This document shows positions 12,045-23,183 of a stretch of 64,000 bases of DNA, one piece after another. Both the position numbers and the translations under genes were made by a program. The DNA lies in NCBI GenBank assembly GCA_964058845.1, contig CAXKVR010000048.1, positions 1 to 64,000 of the forward strand. Direction: 5' to 3'. This DNA comes from Carex sylvatica (lineage: Eukaryota; Streptophyta; Magnoliopsida; Poales; Cyperaceae). The notes beneath the pieces are model-generated. The model was not told the DNA's origin. It did no database searches and worked only from the letters and a program-made list of their open reading frames with translations. How positions within the stretch are numbered: position 1 is the stretch's first letter; every line of letters begins with the position of its first letter.

Positions 12045-13333
12045 GGGGGAATTTCATGTGTCCCCCTCAAAAACCTTGAAATTACGTATTTCCCCCTTTA
12101 AAATTCATAATATCATATTTACCCTTCTAAAGTTCAAAAACTCACAAATTTTTCAATTTATTAATTTTTTAAATAAAACTCATTTTAAATTTATAGATTA
12201 CCCGTTTTACCCTTCTCTCTCTTTTCTTCTTCTCCTCTCTTCATTCCACAGAATTTCTTGAATCCCAAAACTCCTTCCAACTAAGGAGGCGGTCAAAACA
12301 AGCATCTTTTCCAGCAAATGGAAGCACTTGTGGGCTGGCCTCAATACCATATTTGTTGTTCATAGATGATTCAACAAAACCTGACCTTAATAAGATCAGT
12401 GGATAAGGTGTTACTGGCACACAGGAATCCAATTTTGACTTTTGAAATCATAAGTGAGCATGTACGCACAGAGATAATTGATAGATGTACACTATTTTTT
12501 ATTCCAAAATGGAATTAAGGATCTTCATCTCAAATTTGAAATTTATTGAGATGAGAAGATTATTTCGGGTCTCTTCTCTTGTCAATCTATCACACATGGG
12601 AACATGTTGAGATTTGGGATTGCTCTATAAATGCACCTCAGTGTTCCATGGTCTTAAGCTCCTACGTAGCATAAATTTATGTACTTGTGATTTAATTGGG
12701 GTTAACTTTAGAAAATTGGTGTCAAGTTGTCCATTGCTTGAGAGCTTATCACTGTCTGATTTCTTCGAGTATAAATGTCTCCCTCTATGTGCACCTAACC
12801 TCAAACAACTGGAACTTGTTGGAGCATGTACTGGCCTATTTTTTGGATACACCAAAATTAATTTATGCATGCATCTGTCTCAAGTTCATACCTCGTGATA
12901 ACCAGAGCTACTCATTTGAAATTGTTTCACTTCAATTATTGTACCTCCACATTTATTAGAACCAAATAGTTTTGAGAAAAAAAAAAGAAAAAGCTAAAGT
13001 AAACTTAGCTTTCTCTGGTACAACTCAATTGTGGTCTGGTACGGTGGTACCTTAATAATATAGTGCTTGTGCTATTTAAAATGGGTATTCTATAAATTTA
13101 AAAGAAAGGTAATTCTTAGATTTATCTGGAAACGGAGAGAACAGAGAAATAGAAAAGAGGGCGAAGGATAAAACGGGTAATCTATAAATTTAAAATGAGT
13201 TTTATTATAAAATTCAATAAAATTGATAAATTTGTGAATTTTTGAACTTTAGAAGTGTAAATATGATATTATGAATTTTAGAGGGAGAAATACGTAATTT
13301 CAAGATTTTTGAGGGGATATATAAAATTCCCCC
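12045..13333 (+). mobile_element. Pack-MULE carrying an F-box/LRR gene fragment
   Basis: A 1289-bp element with TIRs of about 200 bp (12045-12240; about 13137-13333), ends GGGGGAATTT...AATTCCCCC, and a perfect 9-bp duplication AAAATTAAT at 12036-12044 and 13334-13342. The TIRs match closely, for example ACCCGTTTTACCCTTC against its inverse. The insert between them is a plant gene fragment and not a transposase, which defines a Pack-MULE. It sits inside the left TIR of a larger MULE and so is the younger insertion. Confidence 0.92.
12271..12960 (+). pseudogene. Captured F-box/FBD-LRR gene fragment inside the Pack-MULE
   Basis: At 12271-12371 one frame reads LLPTKEAVKTSIFSSKWKHL then WAGL, the second half of a plant F-box (usual form LPTKEAVRTSVLSKRWK), and stops at TGA. 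Further on, in other frames, come NGIKDLHLKFE and, at about 12640-12860, LLRSINLCTCDLIGVNFRKL, SSCPLLESLSLSDFF and CAPNLKQLELVGA, typical of FBD/LRR-type F-box proteins. Stops and frame changes separate the pieces and there is no FBD end, so it cannot make the full protein. Source genes of this kind are substrate receptors of SCF ubiquitin ligases. Confidence 0.85.
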
Positions 13334-13752
13334 AAAATTAATAAATCAAAACGCCACGATTTTATGAAGTTTCGAAAAATATTATAGCTGCATCTAGATA
13401 GAATGGCCACTATTCAGCTGGTCGCATCTAAACAAAGCGGGCTCAAAATATGGACCGCATCTAAGTAGAGCGGCCCAGACCGCATCCCTAGATGCAGCCA
13501 TTTTTTTTTCCTTTTTCTTCTCTCTGTATTACAGTTGTATTTTCAAATGATCAAAATTCAGCCAACATAGTCAAATATTGCGGCATTTGTTTTGAATTGA
13601 ACTGTTGCTTTGAGTGTTTATAACTTTGCTTCTTTAATAAAAGTTCAACTGTAACTATTTTATTCGGAGAGGATCAAGACATTAGAATCTTAGGATTATT
13701 TATAATTAAATAATTTGTCTCGTAATGTTATTATAATATTTTAAATTTTAAT

Positions 13753-13784
13753 GGGTGGTACTGTAACGAGGAACAGTACCACCC
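13753..13784. repeat. Perfect 12-bp hairpin
   Basis: GGGTGGTACTGT and its exact inverse ACAGTACCACCC are separated by 8 bases, inside the outer MULE. It is too short and isolated to be a MITE by itself; it could be the remnant of one, or a stem in a transcript. Confidence 0.6.
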
Positions 13785-13868
13785 AGCTCATTATCCCCCG
13801 ATGCTTCATCTACGTCTCATGTTTCTCAAGCTGATGTCACATGACGTCATACACTAATTTTCACCTGC

Positions 13869-14160
13869 TTGCTCGTATCTCAACTTCTATTCAGCCGTCG
13901 ATTTAGCTCTCTGCTCCCTTCCTCATCTCCTCGCCGCGTGTCCCTGCTGTTGGCACTGTGTGCCCTCTCAATGAAAGAGTTAGTATCCCCCGTCACCGCC
14001 CTCCTCAGCTACGCTTCCATTTCTGCCATCCACCACGACGCCTTGCTCTCTCTCTATCTCCACATCCTGCTGCCCTCCAGTTACTGTCCTTCTCTTCTTT
14101 CCAGCGCTGATCTTCGAACTAACTGCTCCCATCTTCTTCCTTCACTCGGTAAGTCTCCAT
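13869..14160 (+). pseudogene. Possible captured exon of unknown origin in the outer MULE
   Basis: This stretch is clearly richer in C and G than its surroundings and is open for more than 90 codons (serine/leucine-rich, e.g. LLSYASISAIHHDALLSLYL). It ends in a good splice donor (CTCG|GTAAGT, about 14150). Base composition and donor suggest a gene exon or 5' UTR captured by the MULE. I do not recognise the product. The serine/leucine richness could simply be CT-rich UTR read in frame. Confidence 0.35.
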
Positions 14161-14999
14161 TCACTATGCCCCTGTACCGGAATCAATTATTCCCACAATT
14201 TATTTGAATTTCATCATCACATTTTTTTCATACTGCAAAAAATTCCCTGACTTGCTGCATTCTGATCAACTTTGAGTAAAAGAAGAAACTATAATTTTAA
14301 ACTTAGCAAAATTCCAATCTAAATATATAACAATTTATTGTTACTCTTATTTCGGCCAACCTGGTTAGCAAAAATCGAATGCCTTTCAATTAATTCTCCA
14401 TAATGCAATGTCTCATTGCCTCATGGTGTAATTGAAATGAATAATTTATGTTTCAACTCCCACACAATTAAGGGAATGTTTATAGATTCAGTACATTACT
14501 GGTTAGGTGTCAGTGAATTTTACCTAAATTGTACACCTACTAGAGTAGGCCATCAGGAGCATTTCCTATGTTATTTCCATGCATCTCTTATTGAAAATTT
14601 TGGACTATTTGAATATTTTAAGGGGAAAAATTACAACATCTTCCTTTAATACATTGAACTTTCGTTGGTTTATACCCCTCAAATGTGGAAAAGTTTGGTA
14701 CTAAAATTTTAACTATTTTTGTGTACTGCTATTTTTCGCTTGGAAAATATAGAGACGCTCAACCGTCTGCTGTTGCTAACTGTTGTTTTAACAATAATTT
14801 TTTTAGTCTATTTGACTAATTTGCAAAAACATATAATTATTGAATTTTACGATTTCTTTTATTTTTGAAAGATAGACAGATTCAAGTCAAATAGAATTTC
14901 AATATAAAATACTTGGACTGAAGAAATCATGAAGACATTTATCAAGAATACAAATTGTAAAATCAGAAAGTTGGTAAAGTAAATTTGAGGTTGTTTAAA

Positions 15000-15460
15000 C
15001 AGGGAACAAACATTGGTAAAACGTTGTAACGTTTTCAGCCTGTCAGAAACGCTGAAGTAACAGCTTGATCGAACTCAGAAGCAACTTAAAACGGTGTAAC
15101 GTTTTAAGAATGTCAGAAATGCTGAAGTACAGCTGTGAAAAATTCAAATTTAATCACAAACGTTGGTAACGTTTGTCAATAGTTACAACAATTTGATTAA
15201 ATTATCGTTGTAACATTTGACAAAAGTTGTAATGTTTTAATTAAATCTGAGTTTCAAAAATTTCTATTTTTGATCAAGATTTTACAATGAAAAATGTTAC
15301 ATAAATGTTATATAATCGTTGGTAATATTTTGATCGATTTCACAGCTGTCAGAAAATTAAAACCCAAAATCGTATTTTGAACTAAAATGTTATAACGTTT
15401 TATAAAATGTTGATAACATTTTAGGTCAAACAGCTCATTAAACAGCTGTAACGTTTTGAT
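15000..15460. repeat. Degenerate repeats of a GTAACGTTT motif
   Basis: Inside the outer MULE, a motif of the form AACGTTGGTAACGTTT, with variants such as AAAACGTTGTAACGTTT and AAAATGTTATAACGTTT, recurs about ten times with irregular spacing. Longer units share GTCAGAAACGCTGAAGTA (15052 and 15112). It resembles a decayed tandem array. No coding frame is associated. Confidence 0.5.
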
Positions 15461-16074
15461 CAACGATGAATTTTTTAATTATCATAATTAAAGCTTACTG
15501 TGGTTGTTGTTATATGTATAAAAAAAATAAACATATCGTGGTTGTTAAATATTTTGTTGTCATTATAATCTATCTTACTCCGTCTAATAAATATTGAGAA
15601 ACAGACAATTTCATTTAGATCCATTTGAGGTACAATATAATCCAAATTAAACAGGAGGGTGCGAACACCTGCATTTCTCGTGTGCTTGACAATTAATTGC
15701 ATTAAAAAATTGTTTGATTGACGAACACAATTTTTAAGAAGTTAATATACTTTCAAATTTTGGAATAAACAGTCGGAACATGCCGCAATATTTGATCTTG
15801 TTGGCTGAATTTTGATTATTTGAAAACGCAGCTGTAATACAGAGAGAAGGAAAAGAAAGAGAAAAAAAAAAAAAAAAGGATGGCTGCATCTAGGATGCGG
15901 CATGGGCTGCTCCGCCTAGATGTAGTTCGCATTTTGGGCCCGCTTTGCTTAGATGTGGCCGCTGCGTTTAGATGCGGTCATGGCATTTTTCAAAAATTCA
16001 AAAAATCGTGGCGTTTTGATTTATCATTTTTCTAATTATGGTATTTTTAAAAATTTCGACAGAGAATATATATT

Positions 16075-16453
16075 GAGGAGGGATTCAATTACACCCTTTT
16101 TTGGTGACACCGGATTACATCTTATGTTTACAAAGTTTAAATAGTCGATCTAAACTGTTCAACTTGATAGATATGTTAAAATGTGCTTGTAGATCAAATT
16201 TTATATTTTTTTGAATTTTTTTACTATTTATTAAGATGGATACAAAAATTCAACGGTCTGAATATAGCGACTTTGTTAAATACTTAATAAATAGTAAAAA
16301 AAATTCAGAAAAATATAAAATTTGATCTGCAAGCACATTTTAACATATCCATTATGTTGAATAGTTTGAATCGACTGTTTAGAATTTGAAAAGTTTGAAA
16401 ATGAAAAGTATAATTATGTGTCACCAAAAGATAATGTTATTGAATTCCTCCTC
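16075..16453. mobile_element. Foldback MITE, Mutator-type, abutting the outer MULE
   Basis: A 379-bp inverted-repeat element, ends GAGGAGGGATTCAAT...ATTGAATTCCTCCTC, with a perfect 9-bp duplication ATATATATT at 16066-16074 and 16454-16462. Its left target site overlaps the right target duplication of the long-TIR MULE. Its subterminal block AATAGTCGATCTAAACTGTT and central ATTTATTAAG/CTTAATAAAT pairing match the elements at 10243 and 27030. Confidence 0.92.
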
Positions 16454-16569
16454 ATATATATTCTCCAAAAATAAAAAATTAATAGAGAATAGAGAATGTA
16501 TCTTTTCAAAGTTCAAATGCTTCTTTTTTTTTTCTATTTTCCTAAAGTAGGGAACCCATAATTTGATTA

Positions 16570-18300
16570 ATTTCACGAGTATCTAGTGATTTGAAAATGG
16601 GTCGGTCCAGACCTGGTCGGGCCACGGCTTCCACGGTCCTCGGGATCGGCAAGTCTACGAGTTAGCACGGATCAGGTTTGATGGATTTAATTTGAAGGAG
16701 TTTGTTCAAATCTGTGCTAGGTCCTTTGTCCAAAATTTGCACAGGTCGAATTCGGGTCTGGTTTTTTTTTTTAAAACAAAAACAGTGGACTGTTTCTGAC
16801 CGAAACAATGATGTTTCTGGCTGAAACAGGTCTGTTTCTGTTTAGTCCAGTTCGATCTCGAGTTAGTCTGGTTTGGGTCTAAGCGAGTCTCGGGTTAGTA
16901 CGGGTCAGGTTTGAGCAGATTTATTGAAAAAATCCAGCCCAAATCCTTGCTAGACTCAACTTTAGAGTTAGTACGGTCCGGTCCGAAAGTCTAACAAGAG
17001 TCAGGTCGGTCTGAGTCTGAATTCCGATTCGGCCGGTTCGAATCTAGACTCCTCGGATTTTTTCAATACACTACGTGTACCCCCACAAAGATCGAAATAT
17101 TGCAAGTACCGGGGTAATAATGTTTTAACTTTTAAGTGGAAACCTCCTCCAAAGCTAAAATAACGCAAATCATGAATAGTCATTTTCGCGTTGCACATAT
17201 TCGTATGACATAAGGTAACATAATATTTCTGTTTGGATCTGAATCTAATTAGGCGGAGAATTTTTTGTTCATAGAAATTATTAAAAAATAAGAAAGAGAA
17301 ATGAAAAGAGTATTACATTTGCAACATTCATAGTAAGATCGGAGACAATGGTTCCGATCCAAAATCAATAATACCGATCCATAATTTTGTTATTCGTTTT
17401 CTCCGGTTTTCTTAATCAATTCACTTTCTCAATTTGTGAGAAAAGAAATAAGGTGGGCCCACCTCTTCACTATATTATCTCTCCGTTGGAAGTCTTTAGA
17501 AATTTATAAAATAAAGGTGGTGGACCCTGTATCAACTTCTCTCTATCTTTTCTACGTGAAATCTTATAAAGTAATAAAGTGGGTCCCATATCAATTGGAG
17601 ATGAAGAATGAAGAGAGTCCGCATCGTCTCCATTAACTCAAAAAGAATCTTTTCAGTTAATGCATATGGATCGTTTGATTATAAACGGAGTCTATCTGGC
17701 TCATGTCTATAATATATGAGTCTTTAATATTTGTACGGATCTAAATCATACGAATTTTACATATAGCTGTCAGATTTTTAAGTTATTGTGCTTGATTGGG
17801 GTTTCTTTTGACCTATTACAATACAGTCATTATCTACTCTTTTCCTAAACAAAGGTTGGAAAGCATGGTTTGATCGTAAAATTCACTTTCTCCATTGAAG
17901 AATTCTCTCAAGTCTAAAAAACAAGGTATACATTGTCTCATCTCCATTGAAGAATTAACCAAGTTTGCTGTCAGAGCCTTAGAGATAGGGTATGGCTAGA
18001 AATGCATGAAATAACCCCTTTTGACAGATCAGTTCGGACAGACTGATCTGAAGACCAAACCAAAAATCTATTTGAACAGTTAAATAAAGCACAAAAAAAT
18101 GGTTTAGAGTCAAATTTTTCATCATTTGGATTTTTCTACTATTTTCTAGGCAATTTCAAAGTTTGACTTCTGAAAATCTGAAAATACTGTGCAAATGACA
18201 GTTCTGTCCCTGTCCCTTCTTACCTTCTTCTTTCTTGTTAGACCTTCATATCAGACCTATTTCAAGCTAATTAGTCTAGTGTTTAATTTTTTAATTATTT
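16570..18300. other. Gene-free: hAT-like subterminal repeats and a decayed MITE
   Basis: 16590-17050 is locally GC-richer, with scattered repeats such as CGGGTCAGGTTTGA, GGGTTAGTACGGGTC and GTCCGGTCCG. Clusters of short repeats like these are usual in the subterminal parts of hAT elements. 17620-17790 is a partial relative of the GTCCGCATCGTCTGCATTAACTC MITE family (see 59603). No gene exon is visible. Confidence 0.4.
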
Positions 18301-18308
18301 GCATAGGT

Positions 18309-20226
18309 ATGTCACAATTTCTGGAAAGTATTGGTGCCGAGTCCGAGAGCAGATCGACAAGCATATCATGAAAAAGATCACAAGTGTGGTTACATTTTGT
18401 TGAAGTAGGCAATGAAGAAGGAGTTAAATGGGCCAAGTGTAAGCACTATTCCATGAAGTTTGTTACTGGTAACAATAAAGGAACAAATTACTTGCGTCGA
18501 CATATCAAAAAGGGATGTAAAGAAATTAATGAAGAAGAAAAGGCCGAAGAGGTTTAGATTGGGCAAAGATAGTGATGTATTTGGACCCGGTTATAGTTTT
18601 AATCCCGAATTGACCCAAAATTTGATGACTTTTCTTTTCATCGATGCAGAGATTCCATTTAATGCTATTGAAAGTCGATTTTGGAAACTGGCTATGAGGT
18701 CTTTGAGACCGAAATACAGATCCATTGGGCGACAAACATTGAGAAACGATTGTGTGAGAGTATTTCAGACGGCAAGGGAGTTAGCATTGCAGGAGTTTGA
18801 AGGATTAAATTTTCGTGTGTGTTTCACGAGTGACATATGAACGTCGAGCGTGCATCTGGATTATATGTGCCTAACGGCACATTACATAAATAAGGATTTT
18901 AATTTTCAAAAGAAGATTATCTCTTTCAAGCAAATGCCTTATCCGCATTCGGGTGCTAATGTTGCGGGTCTAATGAAAGATATTTTAATGGAGTGGAAGT
19001 TGGATGGTAAAATCTTCACGATTACATTAGACAATTGTACGGTGAATGATAATGCGATTGGAGATATAGAGAGGAAATTTAGGGATATGACCATTGTTGA
19101 AGGGAAGCACATGCATATGAGATGTGCGGCACACATCTTAAATATCATGGTGCAAGATAGAATAAAGATTATTGATCCGTGTTTGGTTACAATTAGAGAT
19201 TTAATACGGAATATTTGTGCGAGTGGTAGAAAACTCCAAATATTTAATGAAATTCTAAAAGATCTTAACTTGCCATCTAAAAGGGGTATGATTCTAGATT
19301 GCCCAACGAGGTGGAACTCAACTTACGAGATGGTGAATGAAGCGTTGAAATACAAAGATGCGTTATCAAGGTATGGCAATGATGTTAGAATGGTTGTTCC
19401 TACTCCGGAAAAGTGGAAGGAGGCGGAAGAGATGACGAAGTTTTTGGAGGTATTTCTAGACGCAATAAAAAATTTCTCAACCGTGAGGCAACCATCGTCA
19501 CATCAATATATGAAGAAGGTGTTTTCTATTCGGAGTGCATTGTTGGACGAAGTTGCGAGTTCCAATACAACTATGCAAAACTTATCGAATGAAATGCAAA
19601 AGAAATTTGACAAATATTGGAAAAGTCTGAATTTGGTTCTAACACTAGCATGTGTTTTTTATCTTAAGAGAAAATTTCGTTTTGTGGAGTTTTGTTTCAA
19701 AGATGCTTATGGAGAAAATACTGTTGAGTACAATGAAAGAGTGAGGGAAGTGAAATTTTTACTTAGAAAATTATATGACGAGTATGAGAGGACGAATGAA
19801 AGTATGGAACGGGTGTCAATTAGTCAGTCCCCACAAGTGGAGAGTATAATACTTGTCAAAAGAAAGTTAGATAAGAGATTCTCTTGCTTTAATGATAAAA
19901 ACCGTACCGTGCGATGAAGCAAAATTGAGTTAGATAATTATCTTGAAGAACCCATTTTGGCGGTGTCCGATGAAGAAGATTTTGATATTTTGCAATATTG
20001 GTAAAGAAACTCGGAGAAGTGGCCGACTTTAGCAAGAATGGCAAGAGACTTTTTGTCAGTTCCGGTATCAACCGTTGCATCAGAGTCCGCTTTCAGTGCA
20101 ACAGATAATCTGCGTAGTTCTATGAATTGGATACACTTGAAGCTCTCGTTTGCACAAATGATTGGTTTGCATCATTTGATGAGCTTCAACTTGGATGATT
20201 TTCACCCATTCATGCGACGTTCTTGA
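18309..20226 (+). pseudogene. hAT transposase pseudogene (BED finger, RICESLEEPER-like)
   Basis: Pieces in order: start-like MSQFLESIGAESESRS at 18309; a BED zinc finger (KWAKCKHYSMKF, then NYLRRHIKKGCK, C..C...H...C pattern) about 18380-18530; transposase core from about 18545 (FGPGYSFNPELTQNLMTFLF, CVRVFQTARE); then HLDYMCLTAHYINKDF, TITLDNCTVNDNAI, MRCAAHILNIMVQD and CPTRWNSTYEMVNEAL; and the C-terminal dimerisation domain ARDFLSVPVSTVASESAFSA with HHLMSF at the end. Breaks: TGA before KRSQVW (about 18369), a frameshift near 18545, TGA in place of the Trp after TSDI (18838-18840), TGA at 19915-19917 and TAA after QYW (about 20002). It cannot be active. Several breaks are single base changes. 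Confidence 0.92.
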
Positions 20227-22160
20227 TTTTAGAGGTAAATATTGTATGCTCTTTTTTTATTATATTCAAGTATAAATTATATGAACTTGATCTTTTCTAT
20301 AATTTTGAATGCAAAAGAAATTTATACATCTGTTACTGTTTATGATGTTCATGTATTAGAATTTTTGAGAATGCTACTAATTTTAAGGTAGATACTAACC
20401 TAGCGTGATTGCTATTATAAATAAATTATTTTGACAATTGCTAAATGAATTTTTCAAGTGAGAATAAATAAAGATATGCATATTTCAGATGCATGCATAT
20501 CTCAGGATTTTAACTATGAATTGCTCTATTCACTTGTATTCAGTGCTATTATTGGTTTCAACCAAAATGTACCAAATTGACTTGATTTAAATGGCTGTGA
20601 GATGTTCACCTTGGCTATATCACTAATTTATTTTTAGGTTGATGTTTAGACGCTTTATATGGATACAAAATATACATCAAAGTGTGAAGATCGGTGTGGA
20701 CAAGTACGTTCGCTTTCAGATTGTTTACTAAAAAGTCTCAATTGACTTAATTGTTTAATGTTGACTGAAAATGTTAGCATAAATTATTTGCTCAAAGAAT
20801 GATATCCAACTATTTGTATTTGGTTTCTTCATGTGAAAAAAAAGTGAGGGGTAGTTTGGGTATAATGTTTTAGTCATTATTGGAATCAATGTTAATCATT
20901 ATTGGAATCAGTGTTAATCAGTGTTAATCACATTAGCTGGTACTGTACCATGTACCATGTACCATACACCATGTATAGATGCTAAACAAAGCATGTATAG
21001 CTGGTACTGTACTATACACTGTGTATTGTCAGTATCGTCAAGTTATGTTTTTTCCTTATATCAATTTGCCTTCATTTTATAATGCAAGGTAAAACAGTAA
21101 TCGGTTGGTGCTCGTAATTCGTAACAATAATAATGATGGTTTTCATCTTAGTCTCATAGAAGTATCATACACCATTAATACAAATTTCTATTAAATTTAA
21201 TGATTTTCTGGTTTATGGTTGTATCTCTGCATCTCAAAAAGTTCTTTTTGTATTCTTTTCTGACATTTCGTATTTATATTGCATGCTTTGTGTTAATGAT
21301 ATGTGTTTGATTTTTGTAGAAAGAAAGGTGTACAGTCAAAGGAAGCAACAACAACAATAACGCATGTTTTGTGTTTTTCCTTTTTGCTATACATATTTGA
21401 TTTTTTATAATGCAAGTACATTCAAAGCTTTGTTGAAAATATTATTGTTTTCTTGCAAGTTTTCTTGTCTTTAATTGATCAATTTGGATTGTTGAATCAG
21501 TGTTGAATCAGTGTTAATCATTTATTTCGAAGATGCATCTGTTCAATATTTAATATTGTTATAAAAATATTTGTCTCATTACTATTAAAAAATTTGTATA
21601 CTATCTCGGACACTGGATATAAATTGGCTCAATCCAATCTTGGACATAATAATCGGACTTTATATGGATATGTTCGGGCACGAACGGACAAGGCCCGAAC
21701 TTTGAAAGAAATGGACAAGGCCTGATTAAATGTGAACAGGGCCCAGACTATTTTATTGGAATTCAGTTTGGACAGAGCCGGACTTTACTTTATACCATTT
21801 ACTTTGGACAGGGTCCGGACATATTGTTCGAATATTTGAACAGGTTATGGTTTGGATCACATTTCGGTCCATTAGCAGCTCTATCAGTAACCCTTTCCCC
21901 AGAGTGTGACTGATGCTGATAAGCTGTAGATCCAAAATGGCGCTGGATATCTACGAGGAGGAGACCACCAACGCACCAAGTTACGAGGATCCTATTCCTG
22001 GGCTTAAAAGGCCTTTATAGACCCAAATACAACCAAATGACGGCCCGTAATACTTTGTGGGCTTTTCGGCCGATCTAATCATTGGATGCTGTGACCGCTT
22101 AGCATTGGATACGCTAATACAAGGAACAGACATTAATGAACTTGTGCTCTACGGTTGCGG
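20227..22160. other. Gene-free: 3' flank of the hAT element and debris
   Basis: AT-rich, with short direct repeats (AATCAGTGTTAATCA, 20890-20930; GTACCAT repeats, 20945-20970). 21630-21850 has scattered GGACAAGGCCCGAAC / GGACAGGGTCCGGAC motifs, which could be the right subterminal region of the dead hAT element. I could not pair the ends confidently. Confidence 0.35.
21937..22020 (+). pseudogene. Orphan 27-codon frame, possible first-exon fragment
   Basis: An ATG-led frame reads MALDIYEEETTNAPSYEDP then IPGLKRPL and TAG. Its composition (acidic start, balanced codons, GC-rich against its surroundings) looks like real protein sequence and not AT-rich noise. It has no continuation and no recognised family. 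It may be the left-over start of a disrupted or captured gene; chance is possible at this length. Confidence 0.2.
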
Positions 22161-22222
22161 TTGGATGAGTCAAAGAATAGTGCTAATTTGAATTAGTTAC
22201 TATTTTGAATTACTATTTTATG

Positions 22223-22361
22223 TTTGGATGTGTTTGAGTTAGCAAAAAAAGACTATTTTTTATTTGTCTTTAGTGAATTAGCATGCTATTTTACTAACTC
22301 AAATAAAAATTAAGTTAGCTCACTATTCTCACTAACTCAAGTCTTCATTCAAACACACCCT
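22223..22361. repeat. Small foldback repeat, MITE-like
   Basis: GTTTGGATGTGTTTGAGTTAG near 22223 returns inverted as CTAACTCAAG...CATTCAAACACACCC near 22360. Arms of this GTGTGTTTGGATG form are common in plant MITEs. No target duplication was assigned. Confidence 0.5.
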
Positions 22362-22403
22362 ACCAGAATATACAATACGCTTCAATGTGCTAGTGTCCAA
22401 CAA

Positions 22404-22715
22404 ATTTTTTTTTTAAACCATAAATAAAAAAAATATTTTACTAAACCAACTTAATTGCTTTGGTTTTTATAAAAATCGTAAAAACTAAAATGTCATTTCT
22501 GTCTCAATTTTTTTTTTTGGGGACCAAAATATCATTTCAGTCCGAGTTATTTTCACATAATTCAATAAAAAAATAATGGTAAAACTTGTGCGAAATATCA
22601 TTTCAGACCAGACCGAAATGACATTTCAGTTCTTATAGTTTATGTAAAAACTAAAACAATCAAGTTGGTTTGATAAAATATTATTTTTTATTTATGGTTT
22701 TAAAAAAAAAAATCT
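22404..22715. mobile_element. Foldback MITE, 9-bp target duplication
   Basis: A 312-bp element whose ends are a T-run followed by AAACCATAAATAAAA, with the inverse at the right. A perfect 9-bp duplication GTCCAACAA lies at 22395-22403 and 22716-22724. Internal inverted blocks include AAATGTCATTTC and ACCAACTT. It has no coding frame. Confidence 0.85.
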
Positions 22716-22724
22716 GTCCAACAA

Positions 22725-23174
22725 GCCAAGGTCGGCCACAATTGCCACGTCATAACGAGCAAGAAGAGCTAGCGGATATATTCTTCTTCGTAGTAGCCCA
22801 AGAGAGAAAGAGAGGCAATAATAAGCTATTATTCAAATATAATTAACACTTTCCGCAAAAAAAAAAAAAAAATCTGAATATTAGAATCAGAATATCTATT
22901 TTGAAAGGATTTTGCGACCATGTTCTTTGCAACTAGCTTCCACATTATTTTCTTATAATTTTCATTTTGTAAGTGCAAAATTTATACAGTTCGTCTTATT
23001 TTACATGATCATGCACATACAAATAATTCGGAGTTGTAATTGAAATCGTAAATTTGAAATATAAAAAAAAAAACATTAAATCATTAATACAAATAAAAAT
23101 TCTGACTACTCGTGCAATATAAAAAAACTTGTTGTAGCGAAACCTTCGGATCTGGATACAAGAATGGGATAGTC
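22725..23174. other. AT-rich spacer
   Basis: No gene, RNA or transposon end seen. Contains a short GC-richer segment (22725-22800) and an A-run at 22857-22871. Confidence 0.4.
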
Positions 23175-23183
23175 CATACATTG

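Larger units (their letters stand above)
12009..16058. mobile_element. Long-TIR Mutator-like element (outer element of the nest)
   Basis: The outer ends start CGAAATTTTTAAA and finish with the inverse. Flanking repeats ACAGAGAATAC (11998-12008) and ACAGAGAATAT (16059-16069) form an 11-bp target duplication with one mismatch. The TIRs are about 280 bp: left 12009-12044 continued at 13343-13588, right about 15778-16058. Shared motifs include AAATCAAAACGCCACGATTTT, GCATCTA-type blocks and GCCGCAATATTTGA. The left TIR is interrupted by a complete Pack-MULE. Without it the element is about 2.75 kb. No transposase was seen; the inside (13.6-15.8 kb) is probably captured or filler DNA. Confidence 0.82.
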
